Positions 11,679-22,884 of a DNA stretch of 64,000 bases are shown here, one piece after another. A program made the translations under genes and the position numbers. Under the pieces are notes generated by a model. The model saw only the letters and a list, made by a program, of their open reading frames with translations, did no database searches and was not told the origin of the DNA. Position 1 is the stretch's first letter, and every line of letters begins with the position of its first letter. The stretch spans positions 7,789,366 through 7,853,365 of the forward strand of contig NC_088777.1 in NCBI RefSeq assembly GCF_954871325.1, written 5' to 3'. The stretch is from Gordionus sp. m RMFG-2023. Its lineage: Eukaryota > Nematomorpha > Gordioida > Chordodea > Parachordodidae.

Positions 11679-12311
11679 GCCAATGATTGAATATTGAAGA
11701 TTTGTTTATTCTTATATATATATAATTATAAGAAATGTGATTAATTTAATCCATTACATTATCATACTTTTTAAATAAAAGAGGTCGATTCATGCATTCT
11801 ATTTACTATTTAAATTTAGAGTTATAATCCCCTTTCTCCCGAACGAATTATGGTAGATGTCAATGGAGGTACTAGAGGAGGCTTATTGTTTAAAATTGAG
11901 AATTTCGATCATATTTTCTAAGTATAGAATTCGATTCGTAAATAATATTTTCAGATTATGTTAATATTTATGCAATAATAACCATAGTAAAATATATTTT
12001 AAAAAAAAATTAGGAATAATGATTGGAATTAGATAATTTTGCACAATTTTATGAAATAATTTTACTAATTTTTAAATATCACAATTCCCTTTAAATGTTA
12101 TACCGCCCATTGATAACGAGAGAAATAGGGTTAAGAATTTCTTAAAATGAAACGAAATTTCTCATCTTGAATATAGGAATTAGCATTTTCAATTTTTTTT
12201 TTAAATAATAATGATTTAAATTATAATTGTAAAAATTCAAAATTTTCCTTTTCATCCCATTATGGCTTAGTTTTCGAATATTTTCTTTTTTTTTTAAAAA
12301 AAAAATTAAAC

Positions 12312-12319
12312 TATAAAAG
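12312..12319 (+). promoter_or_regulatory. TATA box of the truncated gene E
   Basis: TATAAAAG, 107 bp upstream of the start codon. The promoter region is kept although the gene body is gone. Confidence 0.5.
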
Positions 12320-12418
12320 CATTTACTTTCTGTTTTTTTCGTAAAAAAAAATTAATCTATAGCGTAATTTTTATTGCTTAGTTCTTATTAACCAACTCAA
12401 CTCACACTCGCGATAAGA

Positions 12419-12454
12419 ATGAAATGTTTCACTTCAATACTCCTACTCCTTGTT
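12419..12454 (+). pseudogene. Peptide gene E, first exon only
   Basis: ATG plus 11 codons (MKCFTSILLLLV) match exon 1 of gene D, as does the leader just upstream (CTTATTAACCAACTCAACTC). After 12,454 the sequence switches abruptly to a hAT-like repeat (ACCCGCCTCGAG). No donor site and no exon 2 follow, so the gene is destroyed by insertion or deletion. Confidence 0.8.
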
Positions 12455-12660
12455 ACCCGCCTCGAGTTTTATATTTTTAGGCCCGGTCCGTTTGTTTTAA
12501 AAAAAATCTTCGGCCAACTCCCGAATTTTTTTTAAAAATATATTACATTTATTTTTAAAATTTTTATAGGTAATAATGGAGATTTAAAATGTTCGATTTT
12601 TAAATAGCCCGGCCCGGGTATATTTAAAATAATTAAAATACGCGCCTACAGATCTCTTAA
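12455..12660. mobile_element. hAT-like fragment with GGCCCGG words
   Basis: It contains AGGCCCGGTCCG, TTCGGCCAACTCCCGAATTT and AGCCCGGCCCGGG separated by T/A-rich spacers. This is the same style as the complete insertion at 55,224-55,681. It starts exactly at the break in peptide gene E. The right boundary, near CTACAGATCTCTT, is uncertain. Confidence 0.45.
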
Positions 12661-13349
12661 ATTAACGTATAATAAATAATTTATGATTTAATTTATATTA
12701 TAAATCATGTAAAAATATAAAAATAAAATTAGAATTAAGTTAAAATATTTTGATAATATTTAGTCAGGCAAAAGCTGACTTATTATTTTCGTCATACATT
12801 TAAAAATCATTATTATATTTTTGCCTAAAAAGTACCTTAAAATTTTTTTAATATTAATTTTTTTCTTCTATTTTTAGTTTATTCACTTTTTTTCGAGTTG
12901 TAAGCTTCTTCAATATCTCCTCCCATTTTATGTTGTTCGAATTCATTTTTACCTTGCATTCATAGTTAGCGCCAATTAGCGGCCAAATATACGAAAACAT
13001 GCATATTTTGTATAATTCGCCGCGAATTCGAGCTATCGTAACGAATAACGAACACGAATAGTAAATTACTTTTTGTTTGAGTGCGAATTTTTTTCTAATT
13101 CGCTTATTCAACAAATTAATTAATTGAGACGTTTTATTTTGAACAGATATTATTCCAATAATTTGATCGAATATTTGGATTATTTTTCATAAATATTATG
13201 AATATGTTTTTAAAATTAAATTTAATCATTTGTCATTTATATCGATATCTTTAACATTTTTATATGATTGTGATACATCAACTGCCCGTTTACTTTTTAT
13301 TATTTTTAGTTGAAAGGAATTTGTGGTCAAAATGTCTAATTTTCTTTAG
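12660..13349. other. Intergenic, AT-rich, with AATTCGC words
   Basis: No gene seen. At 12,965-13,105 the word AATTCGC and relatives recur on both strands, a pattern shared with 40,085-40,230, so this may be another decayed hAT-like piece. Confidence 0.35.
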
Positions 13350-14690
13350 GGTTGTGCCAATATTAAATATAAAATAGGAACCGATATTTAGCGTTTTCAA
13401 AAATATCAGATCGGGTCGATACCCGTTAAAACCCGATGCGATCCTATATTTTAACTTCTTTTTTTTGTAATTTTATGTTATACATTTATATAATTTATTT
13501 TACCTGATTATTTATAATATTTCAATCTTTATTTCAGGGATCCAATTCGAAATGAATATCGGTTCGGTTCAGGTTCGGGTAAAAATAACTGTTCAAGATT
13601 CAGGTTTGGTTAGTAAAAAAATAAAAATATTGGTTCGGTTCGAACCTCTAAAAACCGGTTTGAACACTTTTGTATTCAAACCTACATTCGAATTATGTAT
13701 AGGTTAGAATATTTTTTTTATTTCATCATTTAAAAAACACATACATAAAACCTTCATTTTTATTAATTGCACATTATAAAATAATATTTAATTTTATTAA
13801 TATAAAAATAAATATCAACGATTAATTTTAATATGAACAATATTTTACTTTATTTAACTAAAATTTTTTTATTAAGCTACACAATTAATATATTTTCAAA
13901 ATTCGTCACTCATTACAAATTACAAGGAGATATAAATTTAATTGTTGAAATACATCTTTCAACACTAACTTGGGTAGCCGGCGATGCCAAATGATATTAT
14001 GATGTGTCATTTTTAATACTATTTGTAAATAATTTATATATTGGATTTAATTTTTCTCTAGGCATTATAATTTATAAGCTTAAAATATTTAGTTGTAAAA
14101 TGGCAATATACTAAAATTTATAAAAATTTTGTCTGACACTTATCAATCAAATGTGATTGTTGATAATCTTTAAAACAATTAGAATATAATTAAAATTTTT
14201 GCAATATACTAGTAATAACTTACACATTATTTTATAAGCATAAAATCATGAGGCTCGAACCGGTTCAGTGACATTTTAGCGGTTCGGTTTAGGTTCGGCT
14301 AGAATTTTACCGGTTTAGGTTCGATAAAATATACCGGTTTTTAGCGGTTTAATGGTTTTGGCGCCTCCTGTAATAGGTGTCACATCTAATCTTGTATTTA
14401 TTTTTGAAAAATTTAAAATATTATAATTTTATATAATAAATATTACAATTTTTAAATTCATACCAACATATATAAAATAAAAAGGATTGGATACGTTATT
14501 ATATGTATATTTTTTTAAAATTATAACCTTAATTGTAGAAATAAAATTAAATGCATAATTCGATATTTTGCATAGTTAAATATACTTGGTTCAAAGGGGG
14601 ATGATAAAAAAATCAATATAAATATCGGATCGGTTTTAAACCAATATCAGATCGGATAGGTGAAAATATGTGGATTGGCACAGTGATAAA
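13350..14690. mobile_element. Nested pair of hAT-like elements
   Basis: The outer element runs from GGTTGTGCCAATATT (about 13,350) to GGATTGGCACAGTG (about 14,685), whose complement begins CACTGTGCCAATCC; inside each end the word ATCGGATCGG or a relative is repeated. Within it, about 13,538-14,371 is a second element with CAGG ends and many copies of GGTTCGGTTC and ACCGGTTT. No transposase is visible. The ends and the 8-bp duplications are not exact, so the boundaries are approximate. Confidence 0.45.
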
Positions 14691-15328
14691 TTTTTTTTTA
14701 TAAATATGATAAATTATTGGCCATAATTGGCCTGGTATTTAAAAAATTGAATTAATACGCATTTTAGCTTTCTTAATAATTTAATTGCATGTTTTTTGTC
14801 ACCAGATTATTATAATAATTTTATGTTTAAAAATTAGATATACGGTTAAAAAAAACTTATTGGCACAGTTATAATTCTTTTTATTAATATGATAAATTAT
14901 TGGCCACAATTGGCTTATCATTTATAAATTGAATTAATAAGCATTTTAATTTCGTTATTAATTTAATTGCATGTGTCACCAGATTATTATAATAATTTTA
15001 TGTTTAAAAATTAGATATACGGTTAAAAAAAACTTAAATTCTTTTTATTAATATGATAAATTATTGGCCATAATTGGCTTATCATTTATAAATTGAATAA
15101 ATAAGCATTTTAATTTCGTTATTAATTTAATTGACCAGATTATTATAATAATTTTATGTTTAAAAATTAGATGTAAGGTTAAAAAAAAATTGATTGGCAC
15201 AGTCAAAAATTATTTTTTATATATATGATAAATTTTTGGCCATAAGACTGGCATTTATAAATTGAATTAATACGCATTTTAATTTTTTTAATAATTTAAT
15301 TGCATGTTTTTTTGTCACCAGATTATTG
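14672..15328. repeat. Four-unit tandem repeat, about 160-190 bp each
   Basis: Units start near 14,672, 14,859, 15,035 and 15,192. Each carries (GATTGGCACAG), then ATGATAAATTATTGGCC, a TTATAAATTGAATTAATA block, AATTTAATTGCATG and CACCAGATTATTATAATAA. Unit 3 lacks the first block and the TGCATG word. The first unit overlaps the right end of the outer hAT-like element, so the array seems to have grown from that end. Confidence 0.85.
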
Positions 15329-15329
15329 T

Positions 15330-16020
15330 TTTAATATCCAATACAAATACCAAATTTTTTTATTATAGCTAATATGAGATGTAAACAGTTTGATTCGTTC
15401 AAATTTTATTATAAGATAATAGACCCGGCTGTCTAACTATCCGGGTTTGGTCAGATCGGATTCTTATCTGTAAGTATCAAGTGCTTATATTATATTATTA
15501 CATTATTCCCCTCCCCCCAACCCCCTTCCTATACAACAAAATATATAAATATACTTTATTTTAAGCTACTTTTTAAAAATGGCATCTTCGATAGGAAAAA
15601 ATTATTTTTTAACTGAGTTTTATTATTAGATTCTTTCAAAAAATCGAATACTTCCAACCCCCTCCCCCCCCCCCCTCCTTCCCCCTATCCCATATTCTAA
15701 AAATGATCATAAAATAAATTTCTAAAAAAAAATTCCCCAAGTCTAAGCTTACGTCCAAAGGGACATCGTTGAAAGTTAATATAATAATTTAAAAAAGAAA
15801 ACGTACAAAGTTAAACAACCTTCATTCATATGGTATATAAAAGTTCATGGGATTGTGTGTTTTTTCAAATTTTGTTAAAATGACATTATGACATTTAAGA
15901 CTATCCCCCCCCCCCCAACACCCCTTTTAAAAATTTTGTTTAACACTATTTATCTGTTTTATTAATATTAGGTGGCCTCATAATTTTTTCCTTATGAACA
16001 AAAAAAAAATTTGTTATATC
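15330..16020. other. AT-rich with C-rich tracts, no gene
   Basis: Contains several runs of C at about 15,500, 15,660 and 15,905, but no frame or RNA that I can support. A short CCCGGC-type hAT word lies near 15,424. Confidence 0.5.
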
Positions 16021-16025
16021 CGAGT

Positions 16026-16230
16026 AACACCGGTGGCTCAGTTGCTATAGACGTTGATTGACAAATCACTTTACAAATCTCGATCTGGGTTCGATTCTAG
16101 CAAGGACAATATATTTTTTTCTTCTGAAGCCAACTGGGTGGTTCTGATACGGGCAAATTATGTATAGAATGTGGGAAGTGACTAAAATAAAAATGGGTCA
16201 TATTTAGAAAGTCGACGGCCCTATCTTTTT
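16026..16230 (+). mobile_element. tRNA-derived SINE
   Basis: The head has an A-box-like TGGCTCAGTTG at 16,034-16,044 and a B-box-like GGTTCGATTCT at 16,088-16,098, separated as in a tRNA. The T-arm can pair CTGG with CTAG (one G-T pair). The tail (GCCAACTGGGTGGTTC, then a run to GTGACTAAAATAAAAAT) looks like a SINE body. The acceptor stem does not pair well, so it is not a functional tRNA gene. Confidence 0.6.
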
Positions 16231-16640
16231 CGAGGACCGCAGTCCTGGCCGGTCTTTTAGTAATTTTTAAGTTTGCCTTACTATTCAATTCATAAAAATT
16301 TTTTGTGTATATTTTATTTTATATATTCTATTCTAGAGGAGTTACCTTATTTGTTTTTATGATTCTCTTTCCTTTTTTTAGTTCGTTTTTATTTTGCAAT
16401 TGCTGTACTATGAAAACTATAAGTGTGTCAAAAAAAAGCGATTTTACTTTTAAAATGAATATTTGTAATATTTATTATGGGAAAACGTATATATTTAAAA
16501 AAAACAAAAAAATTAAAAGACCAATCATTCAGCCTTTTCATTTAGGACCACGGGTTGGGCCGGTCTTTTATTTGACCACCATGGCCTGATCCGCTTGTAT
16601 CGGGCCATATATATTTGGACCGAAAACAGGACCGTGACCT
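16196..16640. mobile_element. Probable hAT-like fragment with GGCCGGTCTTTTA words
   Basis: GGCCGGTCTTTTA occurs at both ends (about 16,247 and 16,558) together with AGGACC and GGGCC words. No coding region. The boundaries are not resolved. Confidence 0.35.
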
Positions 16641-17427
16641 TCACTAATCTTATTGCTATTTAAAAAAAATTTAATCTTTGCTTAGCAAATTGTACATCAC
16701 TACATATCTTTTACACATTTATTTATAATTACGTATTGAAAAAAATAAAATAGATATACTTTTATATTTAATATTTTCGCAATCAAAATGTTTTTCGTAA
16801 AATAAAAAAATCTGAACTAAACACCTACAACTGGAAGTGATCCGATACATTTACCCTTTGCACAGGCAAATAGGAATATATTATTCCCGTAAAATTGACT
16901 TCCTCTGCGCTCTTTTCATCTCTATCAGTGGCATCTCCTTCTATCTCGACTTTTCGGACCAAAAGTAAATATTCATGATTCTTTTTTGTTGTTATTATTA
17001 AAATTAATATAAAAAACTAATATACATAGTTGGCATAAAAAAACTTTTTATTAGCTAATTATATTTACCAACATATATATTTTGTATATAAAGCAACCAT
17101 TTTCATTCAAAACTATTTTGGACAATTAATTTTTCAAAATTTAAAAAAGAAATATACCATTATTTTACTCTGTTTTTCTCGGGAACTAGGAAGGTAAAAA
17201 AGAAATTATGTATTATTTATAGCGGAGGCCAGTAGATGTTTTAATTTCAAATCGGACGCGGGTTATTTATATTTTTATCATTTTCAAACTCGACCCGGGT
17301 CTTTGCTGACCCGAATTTTTTTAAATTATTCTATTTTACTCTTACCCGCGGGTCCATGGTTTATACCCTTTTTCTTTTACCTAAATATTATTATACACTT
17401 ATAGCTTTTATACATTTTAGAAGGCAG
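16640..17427. other. AT-rich, no gene; short GACCCGGGT-type relic
   Basis: No supported gene. At about 17,225-17,360 the words CGGACGCGGG, CGACCCGGGTC and ACCCGCGGGTC recur, suggesting one more decayed hAT-like piece. Confidence 0.4.
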
Positions 17428-17882
17428 TAGGGGAGAAATGCCATAAATGGCCATGTTTGAAGACTGGCCACCACCCTTTAACTTTTTTTCTATTGGACCG
17501 ATTTCTCTCAAAATTAGTCAAAATGTGTATATTTATGATATTTACCTTACCTAAGTTCATTTATTGAATAGAGCAATCCAATATAAAAATATTTTATAAA
17601 AACTGTTTTTGGTACCTCTTTCTGGAAAAATCACGTTACACATTTTTTTGTTTGGTGAAAAAATTACTAATTTAGATTACTGATATTTTATATAAATATT
17701 ATCCTTAGGCATTTAGCATTATTCACACAAAAAATAAGACTTTAAAAGTTTTATTTAATAGACATATAGAGGCGCTTATTAATAATAATAGACAGGTGAG
17801 TATTGTCTGGCCAGGCATTGACTGGCCTAAATCATACATTCATATTGAAATTTTTGCAAACTAACAAAAGCATCCAAAACAA

Positions 17883-18712
17883 ATAAAAATTTATTAATAT
17901 TAGACAATCATTGTTCACATTGCTCACTAAGATCAATAGATTTTTGCAGAGACAATGGAATAATTCTGCTCACCCTACCACCACACTGCTCCCACAAGTT
18001 ACAACCACTAGATAAATCAGTCTTTGGACCATTTAAATTTTTTTATAATAACAGCATTGACAATTGGATGAGAAACCATGTAGGCAAATCATTTACCATA
18101 TATGAAATACCATCAATTATTAAAATGGAGCTTCCTAAAGCTACAACCCCCAAAAATATTCAGAATGGATCTTTAGCCTGTGGGATATATCCCTTCAACC
18201 CTGATATATTCTCTGAAGAATAGTTATTTAATATCTAATGATGATGATATGTCAGAATTATCCAATATTCCTCTGCCAGTGGGAAAATTAGCTTATTGTG
18301 ATCCTGAAAATGATACAATAAATTCCACTCTTAGCCCTATGCCTACCACTTCTGATAATGAGTTATGCTTAACATCATGTCATCAGCCCAATAATAATTT
18401 GAATTCACAATCTATTCTACCACATCCAATTTTATATAGCAATAATATTATCAAAAAAGACAAGAGGAGAAAGAAATCAGAAATTTTAACCTCATCACCT
18501 TATAAAAAACATAAATTAACAAATATTAAAAAAAAACAATTAAAAAAAATCTAAAGAAAACTAATGATGAGTGGCTTTGCATAATATGCAAGAAGGCATA
18601 TTCAAAGAGCAAGAAAGGTGAAGAGTGGATTAAATGCCTGCAATGTGAAGAATGGGCCCATACTCAATGTATTAATAACAATGATTTATTTGTTTGTTAT
18701 GTATGTAAATAA
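17883..18712 (+). pseudogene. Pogo DDE transposase, C-terminal half with PHD finger
   Basis: Frame 1 (17,883-18,221) reads LLILDNHCSHCSLRSIDFCR, then LTLPPHCSHKLQPLDKSVFGP, and ends CGIYPFNPDIFSEE before an in-frame stop. The LDNH...SH and PPH(C/T)SH..QPLD blocks are hallmarks of pogo/Tigger DDE transposases, and GIYPFNPDIF is their usual C-terminal block. A frame change near 18,222 leads into an acidic, Ser/Asn-rich linker with a Lys-rich tail, open to 18,554. A second shift leads to TNDEWLCIICKKAYS and on to FVCYVCK and TAA. This last part has the C4HC3 spacing of a PHD zinc finger, a known appendage of invertebrate pogo transposases. The reading frame is broken at least twice and the N-terminus is absent, so it is inactive. 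Confidence 0.85.
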
Positions 18713-19619
18713 AGATACTATAATTGTTTCATTTATAAATTAATAAAATGGCTTTCATTATTGTTGTGTTAAACATCTTGAATGATTAAATTATTAAAAA
18801 TCACTTTAACATGTAGATAGTTAAGATAATAATTTATAAAATTATAGATAGTGATTAATTTTATATTGAAATAAGAATGTTTAACAAAAAGATAATTAAG
18901 ATATTAATTTATAAAATATTATCATTAAATAGATGATGATAAATTTAGATGTTAATACTTATAATTAAATTTTTATTTCCTAAAAATTAAGAAATATTAA
19001 CATGAAGTATTTCTAATTGTAATATTTCATATTTATAATAAAATTCTAAATAATATATTGTCTAACTAAGTTTATTAAACATAAATTTATAAATTGATGA
19101 ATGATTAAATTATTAAAATAGTCTATAACATGTAGATAATTAAGATAATAATTTATAAAGTCATTAAATAGAGAGTGGTTAATTTTATATTGAAATTAAA
19201 CTGTTTAACAAAAAGATAATTAAGTTATTAATTTATAAAGTATCATTAAATGGATGATGAAAAATTTAGATGCTTATACTTATTAAATTAGTGTATAATT
19301 AAATTTTTATATACCTAAAATGAAAAAATATATAAGATAGGTCTTTTGCAAGTATTTCATATTGTAATATTTCATATTTATAATAAAATTCTTAATTAAT
19401 ATATTATGGCCAGTTAACACATAGTATATGGCCAGTCAATACATAGTATATATTGACTGGCCAGAAAATAACTTTCACATAACCTCATCTAGCTCATAAA
19501 CAATTATAGATAGAGCTTTAATTCAAATTTTATTTTAAAGATTAATAATTTGGCTACACATTGATATCAAATTTGTTTGGTTAAACCCTATTCTTAATAC
19601 CTTTTTTTCAAAAAAGCAA
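18713..19619. other. 3' part of the pogo element with internal repeats
   Basis: Noncoding and AT-rich. A block of about 170 bp (AATGATTAAATTATTAAAA, then AACATGTAGATA..TTAAGATAATAATTTATAAA) occurs at about 18,780-18,850 and again at about 19,095-19,165, in part also at 18,880-18,960 and 19,200-19,290. The same sequence forms the relic at 48,615-48,790. Confidence 0.7.
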
Positions 19620-20183
19620 AAACATGGCCATTCATGGCACTTCTCCCCTATTTTGGTTAAACTTTAATTTTCAAAAGTAGCGCTCTACAGCTACCTCTTC
19701 GCTATTTCTTTAAGAGTAGCTCGTTACTTTTCAAAAAAGGAGCGTTAAAGCAACTTAACTAAAAATAGCCTTCTTTACTTTTGCGCTACTTTTTATTTAA
19801 AAAAAAATTAAGTGAAAGATTATTTATTAAAAACATAAATATTTAGAAAAAATAAGAACTTTAAAATATTATACATCTATTTTGATTATTTTAATCTCAG
19901 AATTTTTATTGTACTTCACAATTTTTTTCTTAAAATCGAAGACCATTTTCTGAGTTATTCATTTTTTTTTAATCTAAACGTTTCAGTTTTATACCTGAAC
20001 AATTTAGTATTTTTTTCTAGACAAATAAGTCTTTTATCTAGGTATTAAGAAATTTCTGAACATTCAGTATTTTTCTGATCGTTCAGGCAGCCCTGGATGA
20101 TCCCCCCCATCAAAAACCTATGTCTACCCCCTTATAATTCTTACCACTTTCGGCGGCGATCTTTTCCCATTTTTAATTATACC

Positions 20184-21310
20184 TAGAGTTGTTAACGCTC
20201 CTTTTTAAAAGTAGCTAGCTCCCGCTCCCGCTCCCGCTCCCGCTCCCGCTCCCGCTCCGCTCCCGCTCCCTCTCCCGCTCCTACCTTCTTAAAAGGAGCT
20301 AGCTCTCGCTCCCGCTACTACACTTTTAAAAGGAGCTAGCTCTCGCTCCAAGTGGAGTGCCACTCCATAACCGCTCCTTTGATTTTCATTTTTTTTAGAA
20401 AGTATACGAAACAAAATCATATTTTTTTATCAAAAAGCTTTATTTATTATATTAAATGATCTATCAAAATATTTATAATCTTTTATTAGCTTTTAAAAGT
20501 AATAAATTATGTAAATTAGAATCTAACAAACATCCACGCCTCTCCTATCTCTTTTGCAATACTAAATAGGGGGCTCCACAGGAGCTATAGAGGAAAGCTG
20601 GGTATTGTATTTTATAAAGATATTTTTTAATTCAGGAAATTTATCAAAAATAGTAATTTTGATAACATTATTTAAAAAATTGTCCAATATATTATCTTTC
20701 TGTTGATCAATTTCATGGAATTCAAAAAAATCTTACAAATCATTTTGTATTTAAAAAAAAGATTTTTTACTTTTAGATACTTTTTTAGATTGAAGCTGCT
20801 CACTTTTGAAAATTAAATAGTTTTATTTAAACACAAAAGGCATTTTGTCCTTAAATTTGTTTAATCATTTGGATCAACATCTTTTTAGAAGTTTAAAATA
20901 TTTTTTGTATGATGGAAATGGAAATTCGATTTCTTCATCTAAGATATCTAAATCCATAATATCTAAAACTATTTTTTATTATATATCTATGAAATGAATA
21001 TTAATATGACTTACTAGATTTCCCAAAAAATCAATATAAAAACAAAAAACTTGATGTTTAATATTTAAAATGATTAGATGAAAAACCAATATAAAACTCG
21101 GCTAAACATTTAATAATGAATAAATTTAAATAAAATTTCATTTTTATTTAATTTTAATTAACAAATATTATTAATATTTAAAAAATAATTTAATTTATAC
21201 ATTAAATTTAAAAGAGAGGTGGAGCGGCGCTCCTCCACTCCAGCCCTAAAAGGAGCTAGCTCCCACTCCCGCTCCCCCAATTCCAGGAGCGCCACTCCTT
21301 AACAACTCTG
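20184..21310. mobile_element. Non-autonomous hAT element, copy 1
   Basis: The ends TAGAGTTGTTAA and TTAACAACTCTG are inverted repeats, flanked by ATTATACC and ATTATACA, a 7/8 match to an 8-bp hAT duplication. GGAGC/GCTCC words (AGGAGCTAGCTCC) crowd both ends, and a (CTCCCG)n array lies at about 20,218-20,275. The 1.1 kb interior is AT-rich with no long frame. A related copy is at 34,337-35,475. Confidence 0.8.
20218..20282 (+). repeat. (CTCCCG)n array in hAT copy 1
   Basis: About ten hexamers with slight variation. The equivalent place in copy 2 (about 34,373) has only two, so the array expanded after the copies separated. Confidence 0.85.
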
Positions 21311-21844
21311 ATTATACACTTTTAATTATATTGGTACTTTCATAAATTTTAAAAAGAATAACTTAAAATATTTTAGTTCTATACCAACTATCAAAATGTT
21401 GTGAATATAAAAGAGTTTAGATCACAAATTCAATTAAAAAGTCCTTCATTTACAATTAATGCATTGTTATATAATATTGTTTGGCCTGAATATGAGTTTG
21501 CTGAGAATGTCTAAACCTTTTAAATAACATTTAAAGGGATGGCAGTATTTGGAAAATAATGTCTATGGTTTGCAATTAGTGTCTTAGGTCGGCTTAATTT
21601 GAATACTTAATTGCTTTTTAGTATTGATTCGAGTCCACCCTATTTTGGGTTATTTTAAGTATTGACTTTGTTATTTTTTTTCTTATTATTTTTTGATTGC
21701 TTTCTTTCGTTTTTTTTTTAAAAAACCTTTTCTTTTGCTTTTTTTTGGCTATTTAGACGGCTAGGACACGGCCTAAGGTATTATTCTGCATGTTTAAGGA
21801 TTGTTTTTTTTTTCTGAGAATTTCAAGTTTTAATATATTTAATT

Positions 21845-22070
21845 TACATCTTTGAGATGGCGCAATTCTGATTGCATAAAGATATTATTTTCTAATCTCT
21901 ACACCTATATACAATCCGGTCATTCAACATAAACACCCTTAATTTTCAATGTGAATATAGGGAAAATTAACAATTACTATATATAATTTTGTGATTAATT
22001 TAATCCACTATCATAATTTGCAAATAAAAGATATCGATTCATGCATTCTATTTCCTATTTAATTTGTATT
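21845..22070 (+). repeat. Scar of a deleted peptide gene
   Basis: 21,845-21,975 matches the far-upstream region of peptide genes F-I (GATGGCGCAATTCTGATTGC, then CCGGTCATTCAACATAAACA and GTGAATATAGGGAAAATTAA). It is followed directly by 21,990-22,070, which matches the 3' flank of gene D (GTGATTAATTTAATCCA, then ATTCATGCATTCTATTT). The promoter-proximal region, both exons and the intron are missing between them. Confidence 0.65.
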
Positions 22071-22884
22071 TATAACAAAGCATAATATTTAAAATCATAC
22101 GCTCTGGAAAATTATTATACAATTTTGAAGAAAAAAAAAATTCACGATTTACGATGTAATCAACAACCCCTTTATAAGCGTAACTAAAAAGAACGTGATT
22201 CGCACTTCATTTCCAAAGTTTTAAATATAATTCAAGATCTTAACCTCCTCTTGGGAAATTAATATTTTAAATTTTTTACCCTAGGGGTACCCATTCTCCA
22301 TAACATCATGACTGTTAAATAAAAAACAATTCATTTAAACTTAATCAATTGAAATAATTGCCCCAAATTTGAAGTAAGTGGATTTAGTTTCAATATCAAT
22401 AAATGATTAGAAGAAGGTTACTTACATACACGAGGAATGTATATTAGAACTAAATATTTCAATTTTTATTATCCATATTAATAAAATAATAATTTCTATA
22501 ACAAAACCTTTTATACTGTTCAATTTATAAGGGTATATCCTGGCCTGTATTATGAAGTATAAGTTAGAAGATGCCAAACAAAAAAATTAAAATGAAATAA
22601 ACAAAAATTAAAACAAAATAACGAAAGGTGAAAAAAATAACAATGCCGTTAAAAATTTAAAACAAACCAAAATAATAATCTTAGTTCGAAAGCTGTTAAT
22701 CTTAAGTTGAATAAAAAAAATAAGTCGAACCAAGACAGAGTCTGAAACGCTTTAATTTGTCAATTTTTCTTTTAGCCCTATTCTTGATAAAAGGACAAAT
22801 GACGACGATGCAATGGCGAAATTCTGATTGCATATAGATATTATTTTCCAATCGCTTAGGGTTACACCCATATATAATCCGGTC

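Larger units (their letters stand above)
17430..19648 (+). mobile_element. Pogo-type DNA transposon with TA duplications
   Basis: The 29-bp terminal inverted repeats at 17,430-17,458 and 19,620-19,648 begin GGGGAGAA(A/G)TGCCAT and differ at two positions. The element is bounded by TA on both sides (17,428-17,429 and 19,649-19,650), the target duplication of the Tc1/mariner/pogo superfamily. ACTGGCC words recur near both ends. It carries a decayed transposase with a PHD finger. At 2.2 kb it is shorter than an intact pogo element of this type, because the N-terminal DNA-binding half and the first catalytic region are missing. Confidence 0.9.

Noticed and set aside
12854-13114. 86-residue minus-strand frame
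   Set aside because: Lys/Ile-rich low-complexity sequence without homologous copies or motifs; probably composition.
14672-15328. CRISPR-like array
   Set aside because: Whole 160-190 bp units are repeated with no unique spacers, and the window is eukaryotic.
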